Both the position numbers and the translations under genes were made by a program. A DNA stretch of 11,545 nt from UBA7067 sp051880615 (lineage in GTDB: Bacteria; Bacillota; Clostridia; Oscillospirales; Acutalibacteraceae): contig JBJEOH010000030.1 in assembly GCA_051880615.1 (NCBI GenBank), forward strand, positions 1-11,545, written 5' to 3'. The notes beneath the pieces are model-generated. The model was not told the origin of the DNA and made no database searches. It saw nothing but the letters and a program-made list of their open reading frames with translations. Below, in pieces: positions 1 through 6,304 of this stretch. Position 1 is the first letter of the stretch. Each line of letters starts with the position of its first letter.

Positions 1-522
1 TGTTCCGTTAACTGTGAGCTTATCCGGCTCTGTAACCGGTGTTGTCGGATCTGTTGCTGGTGTTGTCGGATCTGTTACTGGGTCGGTAGGAGTTGTCGGG
101 TCTGTTGCGCTTGTCGGGTTTGTCGGTCCCTCATAAACGCTCCAGGTACCCAAGAGTCTTCCCTTATCATCTCTGTCGCTTGACGGAGTAAAGTAGTTCT
201 TTGTGCCGTCATAAGAAGCGACTGAATCGCCTGTCTGATCGCTGCCGCCATTGTTGAAAATAACTTTGGTCTGATCTCCCGGCATTGTGTAGCTGTAAAC
301 ATTACCGCTTACAAGTGTCATAGCCGTACCCGGCCATCCTTTTGCTTCACCGCTGCTGCCACTCCAAACATAGCAATTAACGGTGTCCCAGTTGTCAGGC
401 TTTTCAAAGTAGATAATATCTCCGCTTGCCGCAGACACACTGACTGTGCCCACTGCGAAAAACGCGGAAAATACCATTAACAAAGCCAAAACAACTGCGA
501 GTGGTCTTTTTGCTTTAACCAT
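1..522 (-). CDS. Secreted protein with CBM26-like starch-binding module (3' end outside window)
   Basis: Minus-strand gene open to the window edge; 174 residues are visible. The ATG at 522-520 is preceded by AGGAAAGGA about 9 nt upstream. Residues 1-32 are a signal peptide (MVKAK charged start, long hydrophobic core, cleavage near SVSA/AS). Residues about 35-130 read IIYFEKPDNW, then NCYVWSG, GWPGTAMT, VYSYTMPG and VIFNNGGSDQTGD, a pattern I recognise as the starch-binding module 26 family, with the aromatic and WPG positions present. From about residue 135 comes a Thr-Pro-Asp linker, then KLTVNGT, which starts the second module of the 1858-4055 protein. By analogy the missing part should hold at least one cohesin-like module. 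A role in binding starch outside the cell is inferred; no catalytic domain is visible. The CBM family assignment is from memory of the motif pattern. Confidence 0.85.
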   Translation of the reverse strand, partial: MVKAKRPLAVVLALLMVFSAFFAVGTVSVSAASGDIIYFEKPDNWDTVNCYVWSGSSGEAKGWPGTAMTLVSGNVYSYTMPGDQTKVIFNNGGSDQTGDSVASYDGTKNYFTPSSDRDDKGRLLGTWSVYEGPTNPTSATDPTTPTDPVTDPTTPATDPTTPVTEPDKLTVNGT

Positions 523-558
523 TTTGTCAAGTCCTTTCCTAAAAAAATCTATAATTAC

Positions 559-570
559 GCATTTTCATGC
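559..570 (-). promoter_or_regulatory. Short conserved inverted repeat at the start of the transcript
   Basis: GCATGAAAATGC on the minus strand: GCAT and ATGC arms around a four-base loop, lying right at the predicted transcription start. The same element with one loop change is found at 4093-4104. It could be an mRNA 5' hairpin or an operator; the sequence alone does not decide. Confidence 0.4.
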
Positions 571-577
571 TGTTATT

Positions 578-607
578 AGTATAGCAATATCTTGGGGCTT
601 AAGTCAA
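578..607 (-). promoter_or_regulatory. Sigma-A promoter of the CBM26-like gene
   Basis: On the minus strand TTGACT (607-602) and TATACT (583-578) are 18 bp apart, giving transcription from about 571, roughly 50 nt before the ATG at 522. The same arrangement, with matching sequence around and after the -10, precedes the paralogue at 4055. Confidence 0.8.
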
Positions 608-746
608 CAATATTACCATATTTGCAGTCTTGAAATCGAATTTTTGTATGTTTGAATATAAAAAAATTTTGTCTTTGTGTGAATTGCACAGAATATTTTT
701 CCAATTTTCCAACTTTAATTATTTTATTCTGCTGTATAAGAAATAT

Positions 747-782
747 GCTCCTGAGCTATCATTTTGAAAATAGCCCGGGAGC
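747..782 (-). terminator. Hairpin terminator after the spoVM-like gene
   Basis: GCTCC(T)G(A)GCTAT pairs with ATAGC(C)C(G)GGAGC around an AT-rich loop; the 13-position stem has one wobble and one mismatch. It begins 21 nt after the stop of the minus-strand small operon. The U-tract after it is interrupted (ATATTTCTTATA), so strength is moderate. There is also an A/T-rich run on the other side. Confidence 0.6.
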
Positions 783-802
783 AAAATTATGTTTATTTAA
801 CC

Positions 803-889
803 TTATGATAGTTCAACCTTTTTTATTTTAAATATTTTTCTAAGCACAAAACCCATAAGCGGAGAGCTTTTTACAACAACTACTTTCAA
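803..889 (-). CDS. spoVM: SpoVM-like sporulation peptide, 28 aa
   Basis: A 28-residue minus-strand reading frame with a TTG start at 889-887 and TAA at 805-803, preceded by AGGGGGTGAGG. It begins (M)KVVVVKSSPLMGFVLRKIF and ends in a Lys-rich tail. This matches the pattern of SpoVM, the roughly 26-residue amphipathic helix that recognises the convex forespore membrane and anchors the spore coat protein SpoIVA. Lys2, Lys7, Gly13 and Arg17 occupy the same positions as in the Bacillus peptide, and a proline interrupts the N-terminal part, here at position 10 rather than 9. It lies 15 nt behind the 47-aa gene and is followed by a hairpin terminator. The TTG start and short length make it easy for automatic annotation to miss. 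The assignment rests on recalled family features, not a search. Confidence 0.6.
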   Translation of the reverse strand: MKVVVVKSSPLMGFVLRKIFKIKKVELS

Positions 890-904
890 AACCTCACCCC
901 CTGT

Positions 905-1048
905 TCATTTCCTCATCAGGCAGAATCCGAGCATTACAAGAAGAACAACTACTACAAAAGTAAAGCATCCCTCGGGCAACAGACACGAGGTCACTATTCC
1001 TGCGGCAAAAGCTATGGCGCATTTGCCTCTTGTTCTACAACAGTTCAT
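905..1048 (-). CDS. Small Cys-containing membrane protein, 47 aa
   Basis: ATG at 1048-1046 with AAAAGGA about 9 nt upstream; stop TGA at 907-905. The product begins MNCCRTRGKC and then has two hydrophobic stretches, residues about 10-24 and 28-44 (a run of Val/Leu), separated by a turn with LPEGC, and ends in a basic RK. It has five cysteines (3, 4, 10, 22, 28) plus one at 43. This suggests a small membrane hairpin or single-pass protein. I do not recognise a named family. It is the first gene of a two-gene unit with the spoVM-like peptide (15-nt gap), so a sporulation-stage role is a reasonable guess only. No clear vegetative promoter is seen: TTGTCA and TAATAT lie 19 bp apart, which is long. 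Confidence 0.6.
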   Translation of the reverse strand: MNCCRTRGKCAIAFAAGIVTSCLLPEGCFTFVVVVLLVMLGFCLMRK

Positions 1049-1109
1049 TGTATCAATTCCTTTTCAAAGCTTAATCCTACTTATATATTACTCAGTAAAC
1101 TTCACTTTG

Positions 1110-1130
1110 TGACAATTGAATTTGTTGTCA
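1110..1130. promoter_or_regulatory. Inverted repeat TGACAA-N9-TTGTCA in a divergent intergenic region
   Basis: TGACAA (1110-1115) and TTGTCA (1125-1130) are perfect 6-bp arms around 9 bases. The element covers the -35 of the methyltransferase promoter and lies 62 bp upstream of the divergent 47-aa gene, a sensible place for an operator of either transcript. Confidence 0.4.
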
Positions 1131-1145
1131 GTATTATGATATAAT
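1116..1145 (+). promoter_or_regulatory. Sigma-A promoter of the methyltransferase gene
   Basis: TTGAAT (1116-1121) and a perfect TATAAT (1140-1145) are 18 bp apart. Transcription would start near 1152, so the leader is extremely short (about 12 nt) and barely includes the ribosome site GAGGTGA at 1152-1158. Confidence 0.65.
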
Positions 1146-1163
1146 TCTGACGAGGTGATACTT

Positions 1164-1784
1164 ATGATTAAAAGAATGACTGCAAACGCAAGAAAGCCTG
1201 TCGGCTTTTGGGGAACTATGATGATAAAGAAAATGAACGCCGGACACTATGAAATGACCAAATGGGCACTAAATAAAATAAATTTACCTGAAAACGGAAC
1301 TATTGCCGATATTGGATGCGGAGGAGGCAGGTGCATTAAGCTTATATCCGAAATGAACAGCAGCAAAATATACGGGATAGACTACAGCTCTCTTTGTGTT
1401 AAAAAAGCACGCAGAAAGAATAAAAAGGAAATCAAAAAGGGTCGTATAAAGATATATGAAGCGAGTGTTGAGTCACTGCCGTTTGATAATGACAGCATAG
1501 ATTGTGCTTTAGCGGTTGAATCTGTATATTTTTGGAACAATCCGGACAAAGCTTTTACCGAGATAAAGCGAGTCTTAAAACCCGGCGGTAGCGTAAATAT
1601 AATTTGTGAAATGGTTAAAAACGACAACGGCACAGGCGCACACACCGAGGTAGCAGAGCTTTTAAAGCTTAACTACTACAGTAAAGCCGAGCTTGAAGAA
1701 ACTTTCATCAAGAACGGTTTTAAAAACATAACATCTTTCTTTGAAGTAGATAAAACCTGGCTTTTAATAAGCGCAATAAAATAA
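1164..1784 (+). CDS. Class I SAM-dependent methyltransferase, 206 aa
   Basis: A Rossmann-fold methyltransferase of the UbiE/Methyltransf_11 type. Motif I is IADIGCGGGRC (residues 47-57), which binds S-adenosylmethionine. The acidic residue after strand beta-2 is in YGIDYSS (70-76), VESLPFDNDSIDCALAVES (102-120) covers the motif II region, and RVLKPGGSVNI (136-146) is the conserved strand. The N-terminus (GFWGTMMIKKMNAGH) resembles a common group of small-molecule methyltransferases whose substrate is unknown. An upstream GTG at 1155 is also open but lies inside the ribosome site GAGGTGA, so ATG 1164 (5-nt spacing) is the better start. The gene is monocistronic, transcribed away from the spoVM-like operon, and ends at a bidirectional terminator. 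The methylated substrate cannot be told from the sequence. Confidence 0.88.
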   Translation: MIKRMTANARKPVGFWGTMMIKKMNAGHYEMTKWALNKINLPENGTIADIGCGGGRCIKLISEMNSSKIYGIDYSSLCVKKARRKNKKEIKKGRIKIYEASVESLPFDNDSIDCALAVESVYFWNNPDKAFTEIKRVLKPGGSVNIICEMVKNDNGTGAHTEVAELLKLNYYSKAELEETFIKNGFKNITSFFEVDKTWLLISAIK

Positions 1785-1789
1785 AAATC

Positions 1790-1825
1790 GGAGCGGCTCA
1801 AAACTACAAAAGTTTGAGCCGCTCC
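1790..1825. terminator. Bidirectional terminator between convergent genes
   Basis: GGAGCGGCTCAAA pairs perfectly with TTTGAGCCGCTCC (13 bp). On the minus strand it is followed by GATTTTTATTTTATT, a good U-tract for the surface-protein gene ending at 1858. On the plus strand the tail is TTGCATTTT, weaker, for the methyltransferase ending at 1784. Confidence 0.88.
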
Positions 1826-1857
1826 TTGCATTTTAGATATTAATTGCTAATTTAACA

Positions 1858-2426
1858 TTAATTCCACTGTGCATAAAAGATAACTGTATCATTATTTATA
1901 CTTGTCAGATTTGTAAATTTTGCGTTTGGCTTGTATACATACTTTGTGTATCCGTCAGGCTGTTCACCCTCTTTATACCAGCNNNNNNNNNNNNNNNNNN
2001 NNNNNNNNNNNNNNNNNNNNNNNNNNNNNNNNNNNNNNNNNNNNNNNNNNNNNNNNNNNNNNNNNNNNNNNNNNNNNNNNNNCCGTTGGCATCATACTTT
2101 ACGGTATATGTTTTGCCCGACCACTGAGCATAGAAGACAACTGTGTCACCATCTACACTTGTCAGATTTGTAAATTTTGCGTTTGGCTTGTATACATACT
2201 TTGTGTATCCGTCAGGCTGTTCACCCTCTTTATACCAGCCTAATTTCGTGCCGTTTACATATAAGAACTGATTCAGTGCTGTGCGGTATACTGTCCAGCC
2301 TGCAAGATTTTTACCTGCATATGTAAATGTGCTAGTAGGAATCGCAGTCGTTACACCATAGGTGGCAACAGTGTCTGCCATAGTACCTGTACCGCCGTTG
2401 GCGTCATACTTTACGGTATATGTTTT
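1858..2426 (-). repeat. Tandem 312-bp (104-aa) InlB-type repeats, at least two copies, gap inside the last
   Basis: Unit 1 spans 2426-2115 on the minus strand; unit 2 runs from 2114 through the N gap to the stop at 1858. Sequence either side of the gap matches unit 1 almost base for base: 2083-2114 repeats 2395-2426, and 1901-1982 repeats 2158-2239. Each unit holds YDANGGTG near its start and ends VVFYAQW or VIFYAQW. Confidence 0.9.
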
Positions 2427-4055
2427 TACGGCTGAGCTTACAAGAGCTACGGAAATTGTTGTTTCGCCAGTCAAATTATCAACATTAAGGTCATACTCTT
2501 CGAGAACTTTATGAGTGATAGAAGTTTCGCCGCTTTCGGCAACAACCTCAAACTGAGCTACAGCAAGAGTATCCTCAGTCAAGAAGTCATATCCGGTTTG
2601 TCCGTTCATCGCAGAATAAGCTAAACCAATATGAGTTGAAGTTACCTCATACTCTCTGTTTACAAAGAACATGCCTGATTCTGAAAGTTTCGGTGAGAAC
2701 ATTGCATCATCAGTAACAAATTCACCTGCAAGTGCTAAATATGCACTGTCGTACTCAAATAAGCCGCAGATACCTGACAGAATCGCGTCAGCCTGATGCT
2801 TAACTGTAATCTGAACAACATCTCCCTTTTGATATGTTTTTCCGTTGATTACAACACCGCTTGCAACTGTTGGATCGGTAACAACCGGGTCTGTAACAGT
2901 CGGATCTGTTACTGTCGGGTCTGTAACTGTCGGATCTGTAACTGTCGGATCCGTAACTGTCGGGTCTGTTTCTGTCGGGTCTGTTTCTGTTGGGTCTGTT
3001 TCTGTCGGGTCTGTAGGAGTTGATGAGGAAGTAATGGCAGAAGAAACAACAGCACTTGTTACAGTGTTTGTGTCCAGATCATATATTTCATCAATTATTG
3101 TTGAAATATTAACGCTGCCGCCAACAGCAGTTACCTGATACTGAAGTGTGATTAAGGTTTGTGCGGTAGAGAAGCTGAAACCTGATTCAGGCTCAAGAGC
3201 ATTGAAGTAAACAGCCTTTGAGCCATTATTCGGAGTAAAGTTTACAATTAAACTACCATTTGTAAGGTTCGGACAAGCCTCTGACTGAGATGATGTAAGA
3301 AGTGTAAGCGAGCCTGTTGAACCGGAAAGTGATACATAACCTCCGATTATCGAAAGTGCTGCGGAATTTTGAAGAGTTGTTGTGTAAGTAATTGTATCTC
3401 CAAGGCTGTACGCTGTGCCGTTAACTGTGAGCTTATCCGGCTCTGTAACCGGTGTTGTCGGATCTGTTACTGGTGTTGTCGGATCTGTTACTGGGTCGGT
3501 AGGAGTTGTTGGGTCTGTTGTTGTCGGGTCAGAGCTTACAAGAGTTACTGTGTAGCTTGTCTTGCCGGTATAATCATTAACATCCATATCATACTCTTCA
3601 AGAACTGCGTGTGTAAGCGAAGTTGTTCCGCTTTCTGCTATTACCTCAAACTGAGCTACTGCAAGAGTATCTTCTGTCTTGAAGTTATAGCCTGTTCCTG
3701 CGTTCATAGCAGCGTAGCTTAAGCCAATAACCGTTCCGGTAGTCTCATATTTTCTGTTTACCATGAACGAGCCTGATGCTGAAAGCTTCGATGAGAATGC
3801 AGAGTCATTTGTTGCATATTCTCCTGCAAGCTTTAAGTAAGCACTGTCGTATGTAATCAAGCCGCTGATTCCCGAAAGAATCACATCAGCCTGATGCTTA
3901 ACAGTTATCTGAATTACATCACCCTTGTGATATTTTGTACCATTGATTACTACTCCGCTTGCCGCAGACGCTCCTATTGTACCTACTGCAAGGAATGCGG
4001 AAAATACCATCAATACAGCCAAAACAATCGCGATTATTTTTTTTGCTTTAACCAT
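1858..4055 (-). CDS. Large secreted modular surface protein: cohesin-like modules plus InlB-type repeats (contains assembly gap)
   Basis: Start ATG 4055-4053, about 10 nt after AGGAAAGGA; a TTG nine bases upstream sits too close to that site. Architecture: signal peptide (1-32); beta-sandwich module A1 (about 34-175); Thr-Pro-Asp linker (176-207); module B (208-345); ten TDPT(E/V) pentapeptides (348-397); module A2 (398-542), a close copy of A1; then 104-residue repeats starting KTYTVKYDANGG and ending FYAQW, the InlB B-repeat/Listeria-Bacteroides type. The A and B modules carry the GD-ITV, YDSAYL and LAVAQFEV pattern of cohesin-like domains; that call is tentative. No dockerin, LPXTG or catalytic domain is visible. 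The 100 Ns (1983-2082) put the last part out of frame. Reading the flanking repeat in its proper frame gives a C-terminus ending FYAQWN and TAA at 1860-1858. Likely a cell-surface adhesin or scaffold protein. Confidence 0.85.
1983..2082. other. Assembly gap of exactly 100 Ns
   Basis: A round 100-N run is the usual placeholder for a gap of unknown length. If the 312-bp repeat is intact, the missing DNA is 155 bp (the homologue of 2240-2394), or 155 plus a multiple of 312. Confidence 0.97.
2865..3014 (-). repeat. 15-bp tandem repeat coding ten TDPT(E/V) units
   Basis: Ten consecutive pentapeptides encoded by 15-bp units (on the plus strand GTAACTGTCGGATCT and variants). The N-terminal side has TDPTE and the C-terminal side TDPTV, as expected for local unit duplication. 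It forms an extended linker between modules B and A2. Confidence 0.9.
3414..3520 (-). repeat. Linker block shared with the gene at 1-522
   Basis: Positions 3414-3520 match 1-107 with three mismatches (window positions 4, 56 and 97). They code the same linker (DPTTPTDPVTDPTTP and PVTEPDKLTVNGT) in both proteins. Identity this high between two different genes points to recent duplication or gene conversion. Confidence 0.9.
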
Positions 4056-4092
4056 TTTTGCCAAGTCCTTTCCTAAAAAAATCCAAATTTTC

Positions 4093-4104
4093 GCATTTTG
4101 ATGC
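4093..4104 (-). promoter_or_regulatory. Short conserved inverted repeat at the start of the transcript
   Basis: GCATCAAAATGC on the minus strand begins at about the predicted transcription start (4105). It matches the element at 559-570 except for the first loop base (C instead of G). Confidence 0.4.
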
Positions 4105-4111
4105 TGTTTGT

Positions 4112-4141
4112 ATTATAGCAATACATTTGGGTGATTGTCAA
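4112..4141 (-). promoter_or_regulatory. Consensus sigma-A promoter of the modular surface-protein gene
   Basis: Perfect TTGACA (4141-4136) and perfect TATAAT (4117-4112) on the minus strand with an 18-bp spacer. This predicts strong expression and a leader of about 50 nt to the ATG at 4055. Confidence 0.92.
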
Positions 4142-4385
4142 TAAAAGTGTCAAATTTTATAACATATTAAATCAATTTTGGTTAAATGAACGAAAAACAA
4201 AAATAAGTTTGTATTAAATTACCAAGAATTTTTCCTCAGAATTCTGAAATTTAATTGTATTTTCTATAATTGCTTTTACATTCTTATGAAGCTTAATTGC
4301 CGAAACAACGCAGTACCTGAAAAGAACCCTCTGAACTGTTTTCTAAATAACATCCGTATTAGACAAATTGTATGAGTTTCCGGAA
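4142..4385. other. Intergenic DNA without a supported gene
   Basis: AT-rich spacer between the surface-protein promoter and the lipoprotein terminator. Open frames here are under 30 codons and lack ribosome sites; I see no convincing gene or RNA. Confidence 0.6.
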
Positions 4386-4419
4386 TAAAAAAAGCAGGGA
4401 TAAATCATAAATCCCTGCT
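4386..4419 (-). terminator. Rho-independent terminator of the lipoprotein gene
   Basis: On the minus strand AGCAGGGAT and ATCCCTGCT form a 9-bp stem, followed at once by seven Ts (4393-4387). It lies 29 nt after the stop codon at 4448. Confidence 0.92.
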
Positions 4420-4447
4420 GATATATGCGATTAAAAACACATTAAAC

Positions 4448-4801
4448 CTATTCTTTTCTCTCAAGCTCAAACGAGGTTTCGTTGGTTTTAAGAAGTAGTT
4501 TTTTACCGTCCTCCTCAGTTGAAAAATAGCCCTCGTATAGTACAGCATCGTCTTGCTTTATCTCAAAATGTCGGCTTTGCTTATTAATAGAAAATATTAT
4601 GTCACAATCGTCGCCGTTTAAGTTGATTTTTCCGTCAAAATCAATAATCTGTTCAGCATTTGTTATATTCAGATACAGATATGGCTCTTCAGAGATATAC
4701 TCTCCCTGCGGTAAGATTGCACCGGAACAGGACGAAGAAATAACACAGATAATCATTATAATAAAAACCAACACCAAATAAAGAAATCTTTTCTTGTTCA
4801 T
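4448..4801 (-). CDS. Small predicted lipoprotein, 117 aa, unknown function
   Basis: ATG 4801-4799 with AGGAG six nt upstream (4812-4808); stop TAG at 4450-4448. The N-terminus MNKKRF followed by a hydrophobic stretch (7-21) and ISSSC, with Cys25 as the acceptor, looks like a type II lipoprotein signal, so the mature protein should be anchored to the outer face of the membrane. The mature part (about 92 aa) is acidic and rich in short beta-type segments: YLYLNITN, IDFDGKINL, CDIIFSIN, HFEIK, LYEGYF and KLLLKTNETSFELE. This suggests one small beta-sheet domain resembling lipocalin-like extracytoplasmic domains. I recognise no named family. It has its own promoter and terminator. Confidence 0.82.
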   Translation of the reverse strand: MNKKRFLYLVLVFIIMIICVISSSCSGAILPQGEYISEEPYLYLNITNAEQIIDFDGKINLNGDDCDIIFSINKQSRHFEIKQDDAVLYEGYFSTEEDGKKLLLKTNETSFELERKE

Positions 4802-4831
4802 AAAAAACTCCTAAAATAAAATTTAATAAAA

Positions 4832-4860
4832 ATTATAGCATAACAGCATACACAAAACAA
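4832..4860 (-). promoter_or_regulatory. Promoter of the lipoprotein gene
   Basis: On the minus strand TTGTTT (4860-4855) and a perfect TATAAT (4837-4832) are 17 bp apart, with TG one base before the -10 (extended -10). Confidence 0.8.
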
Positions 4861-5076
4861 GATTTTATGTGCAATTTAAACACAATTATTGCAGATTTAC
4901 AATTAAGCTCCAATTTTTTTAAATTGTATAAAATTCTACATTTGGCATAAAATAACTCTGCTTACTTATTTTACAACGGTTGAATATAAACAAAAAATTA
5001 ATATAAATTAATCAATCAGTTACAAAATTGTATCAATAATAGTGGTAACAAGTAACATTTTTGTAAATATCGTCAA

Positions 5077-5105
5077 TTGATTGTTTCAAAAAGATGTTGT
5101 ATAAT
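5077..5105 (+). promoter_or_regulatory. Promoter of the SleB-like hydrolase gene
   Basis: TTGATT (5077-5082) and a perfect TATAAT (5100-5105), 17-bp spacer. Transcription near 5112 gives a leader of about 20 nt holding the AAGGAGGT ribosome site at 5118-5125. A vegetative-type promoter argues that the hydrolase is not restricted to the spore. Confidence 0.8.
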
Positions 5106-5132
5106 AGGAGCAACTCTAAGGAGGTTACATTT

Positions 5133-6155
5133 ATGTCATCAACTGAACCGCAGAATAAGACAGGCTATAAACGCCTCTCATCCGCTTCAAGACACATAAA
5201 AATAAAAGCCACTCACCTCAAGATTGCAGTATGCGCGTTGCTTGCAGCAGCCGTTGGTGTTACAGGCACATTTTGCTTATCAGGCGGCTTAAATTCCTCT
5301 AATATTGTAAACCGCTCCTTAACTGAGGGTTTGAACAGCAGCGCAATTAATCCTCAATATATAGAAAGAGTTACTCGCGCTTACAGCGAAACAAAGCCTA
5401 CAGACCCGCCTACCGAGGCACCTACAAAGGCTACCGAGCCTGAAACAAAGAAGGCTAAAAAGTCAACCAAAAAGTCAGAGAAAAAAGAGACGGCAACAGA
5501 GAAAGCTACTGAAAAAAGCACTGAAAAGAAAACCGAAAAGAAAAGCTCAGCTACGGCTGCGACAGACCCGACAGCACCTGTTGAGACGGAGATTATAGAA
5601 ATTCCGCAGGATACTCAGTATGTACAAATTGGCGCCTCTGTTGACAGCGGAGAAAACGCAACGGTTATTGAAACGGAAACAACACCGCCCCTTACTGAAG
5701 AAGAGATTATCGCACGCGACCAGCTGTATCAGCAGCAGTGGGACAACGGTTACTTAATGGCTGTTGACGCGCCGGATTACAACTATACCCCACAGGCAAT
5801 AAAGCTCAGCGAAAAAGACCGCGATCTTGCTTACAGAATTGTTATGGGCGAGATGGGCAGCGAAGGTTTTATCGGCTGTGCAATAGTCGCTCAGGCGATA
5901 CGCGATACAATGAATCTTGAAGGCTACACCACTATTCAAGAGGTTATTGACAATTACGGATATGTCGGCAGTACAAACATCACGCCGAATCAGGACAGCA
6001 TTGACGCTGTAAACTTTATTTTTGACGAAACCGGCAGCGCAGTTCAGCACAGAGTTTTGTTCTTCTATGCAACCTGGATTACAAGCGAATGGCACGAATC
6101 ACAGAACTTTGTAGTTCAATACAGCTGCGTAAGATTCTTTGACAGATGGTTCTGA
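5133..6155 (+). CDS. Membrane-anchored SleB-like cell-wall hydrolase, 340 aa
   Basis: ATG 5133 follows a perfect AAGGAGGT (7-nt spacing). A TTG at 5094 is also open but lies upstream of the -10 at 5100-5105. Residues 1-28 are basic and cytoplasmic, 29-50 form one membrane helix (IAVCALLAAAVGVTGTFCL), and 84-150 are a low-complexity Pro/Thr then Lys/Glu/Thr linker (EKATEKSTEKKTEKK) suited to crossing the wall. Residues 225-340 resemble the Hydrolase_2/SleB domain: RDLAYRIVMGEMGSEG with Glu240 at the place of the catalytic glutamate, AIVAQAIRDTM, then HRVLFFYATW and the C-terminal VRFFDRWF. SleB enzymes are lytic transglycosylases acting on spore-cortex peptidoglycan; related domains also occur in vegetative wall hydrolases. 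The exact substrate is not determined. Monocistronic, ending at a strong terminator. Confidence 0.82.
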   Translation: MSSTEPQNKTGYKRLSSASRHIKIKATHLKIAVCALLAAAVGVTGTFCLSGGLNSSNIVNRSLTEGLNSSAINPQYIERVTRAYSETKPTDPPTEAPTKATEPETKKAKKSTKKSEKKETATEKATEKSTEKKTEKKSSATAATDPTAPVETEIIEIPQDTQYVQIGASVDSGENATVIETETTPPLTEEEIIARDQLYQQQWDNGYLMAVDAPDYNYTPQAIKLSEKDRDLAYRIVMGEMGSEGFIGCAIVAQAIRDTMNLEGYTTIQEVIDNYGYVGSTNITPNQDSIDAVNFIFDETGSAVQHRVLFFYATWITSEWHESQNFVVQYSCVRFFDRWF

Positions 6156-6180
6156 TAACTGAAAAAATATAAAATAAACT

Positions 6181-6216
6181 AACGGCTTTGGACGAATCCA
6201 AAGCCGTTTTTGTTTT
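6181..6216 (+). terminator. Rho-independent terminator of the SleB-like gene
   Basis: AACGGCTTTGGA pairs with TCCAAAGCCGTT (12 bp) around a four-base loop, followed by TTTTTGTTTT. It starts 25 nt after the stop codon. Confidence 0.95.
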
Positions 6217-6304
6217 AATAGTTCCAATAAACCAGCTTCATCATATTATTAACTTACCTTTCTGCTTAACACATATCTCACTTTTTTGTCTTACAAAGTT
6301 AATC

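Noticed and set aside
446..655. 69-codon plus-strand frame
   Set aside because: It covers the antisense of the signal peptide and the promoter of the CBM26-like gene and has no ribosome site.
1905..1982. C-terminal tail ending at 1905 in the literal frame through the Ns
   Set aside because: It results from the arbitrary 100-N length; the repeat frame continues to TAA at 1858.
2865..3014. CRISPR-like array
   Set aside because: The 15-bp units follow one another directly without unique spacers and code a clean pentapeptide repeat in frame.
2796..3138. Plus-strand open frames rich in Val-Gly-Ser or Cys-Arg repeats
   Set aside because: They are the antisense reading of the TDPT(E/V) repeat in the surface-protein gene, with no ribosome site.
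4283..4372. 29-codon plus-strand frame and a 25-codon minus-strand frame in the spacer
   Set aside because: No ribosome site, no recognisable motif and no supporting context.
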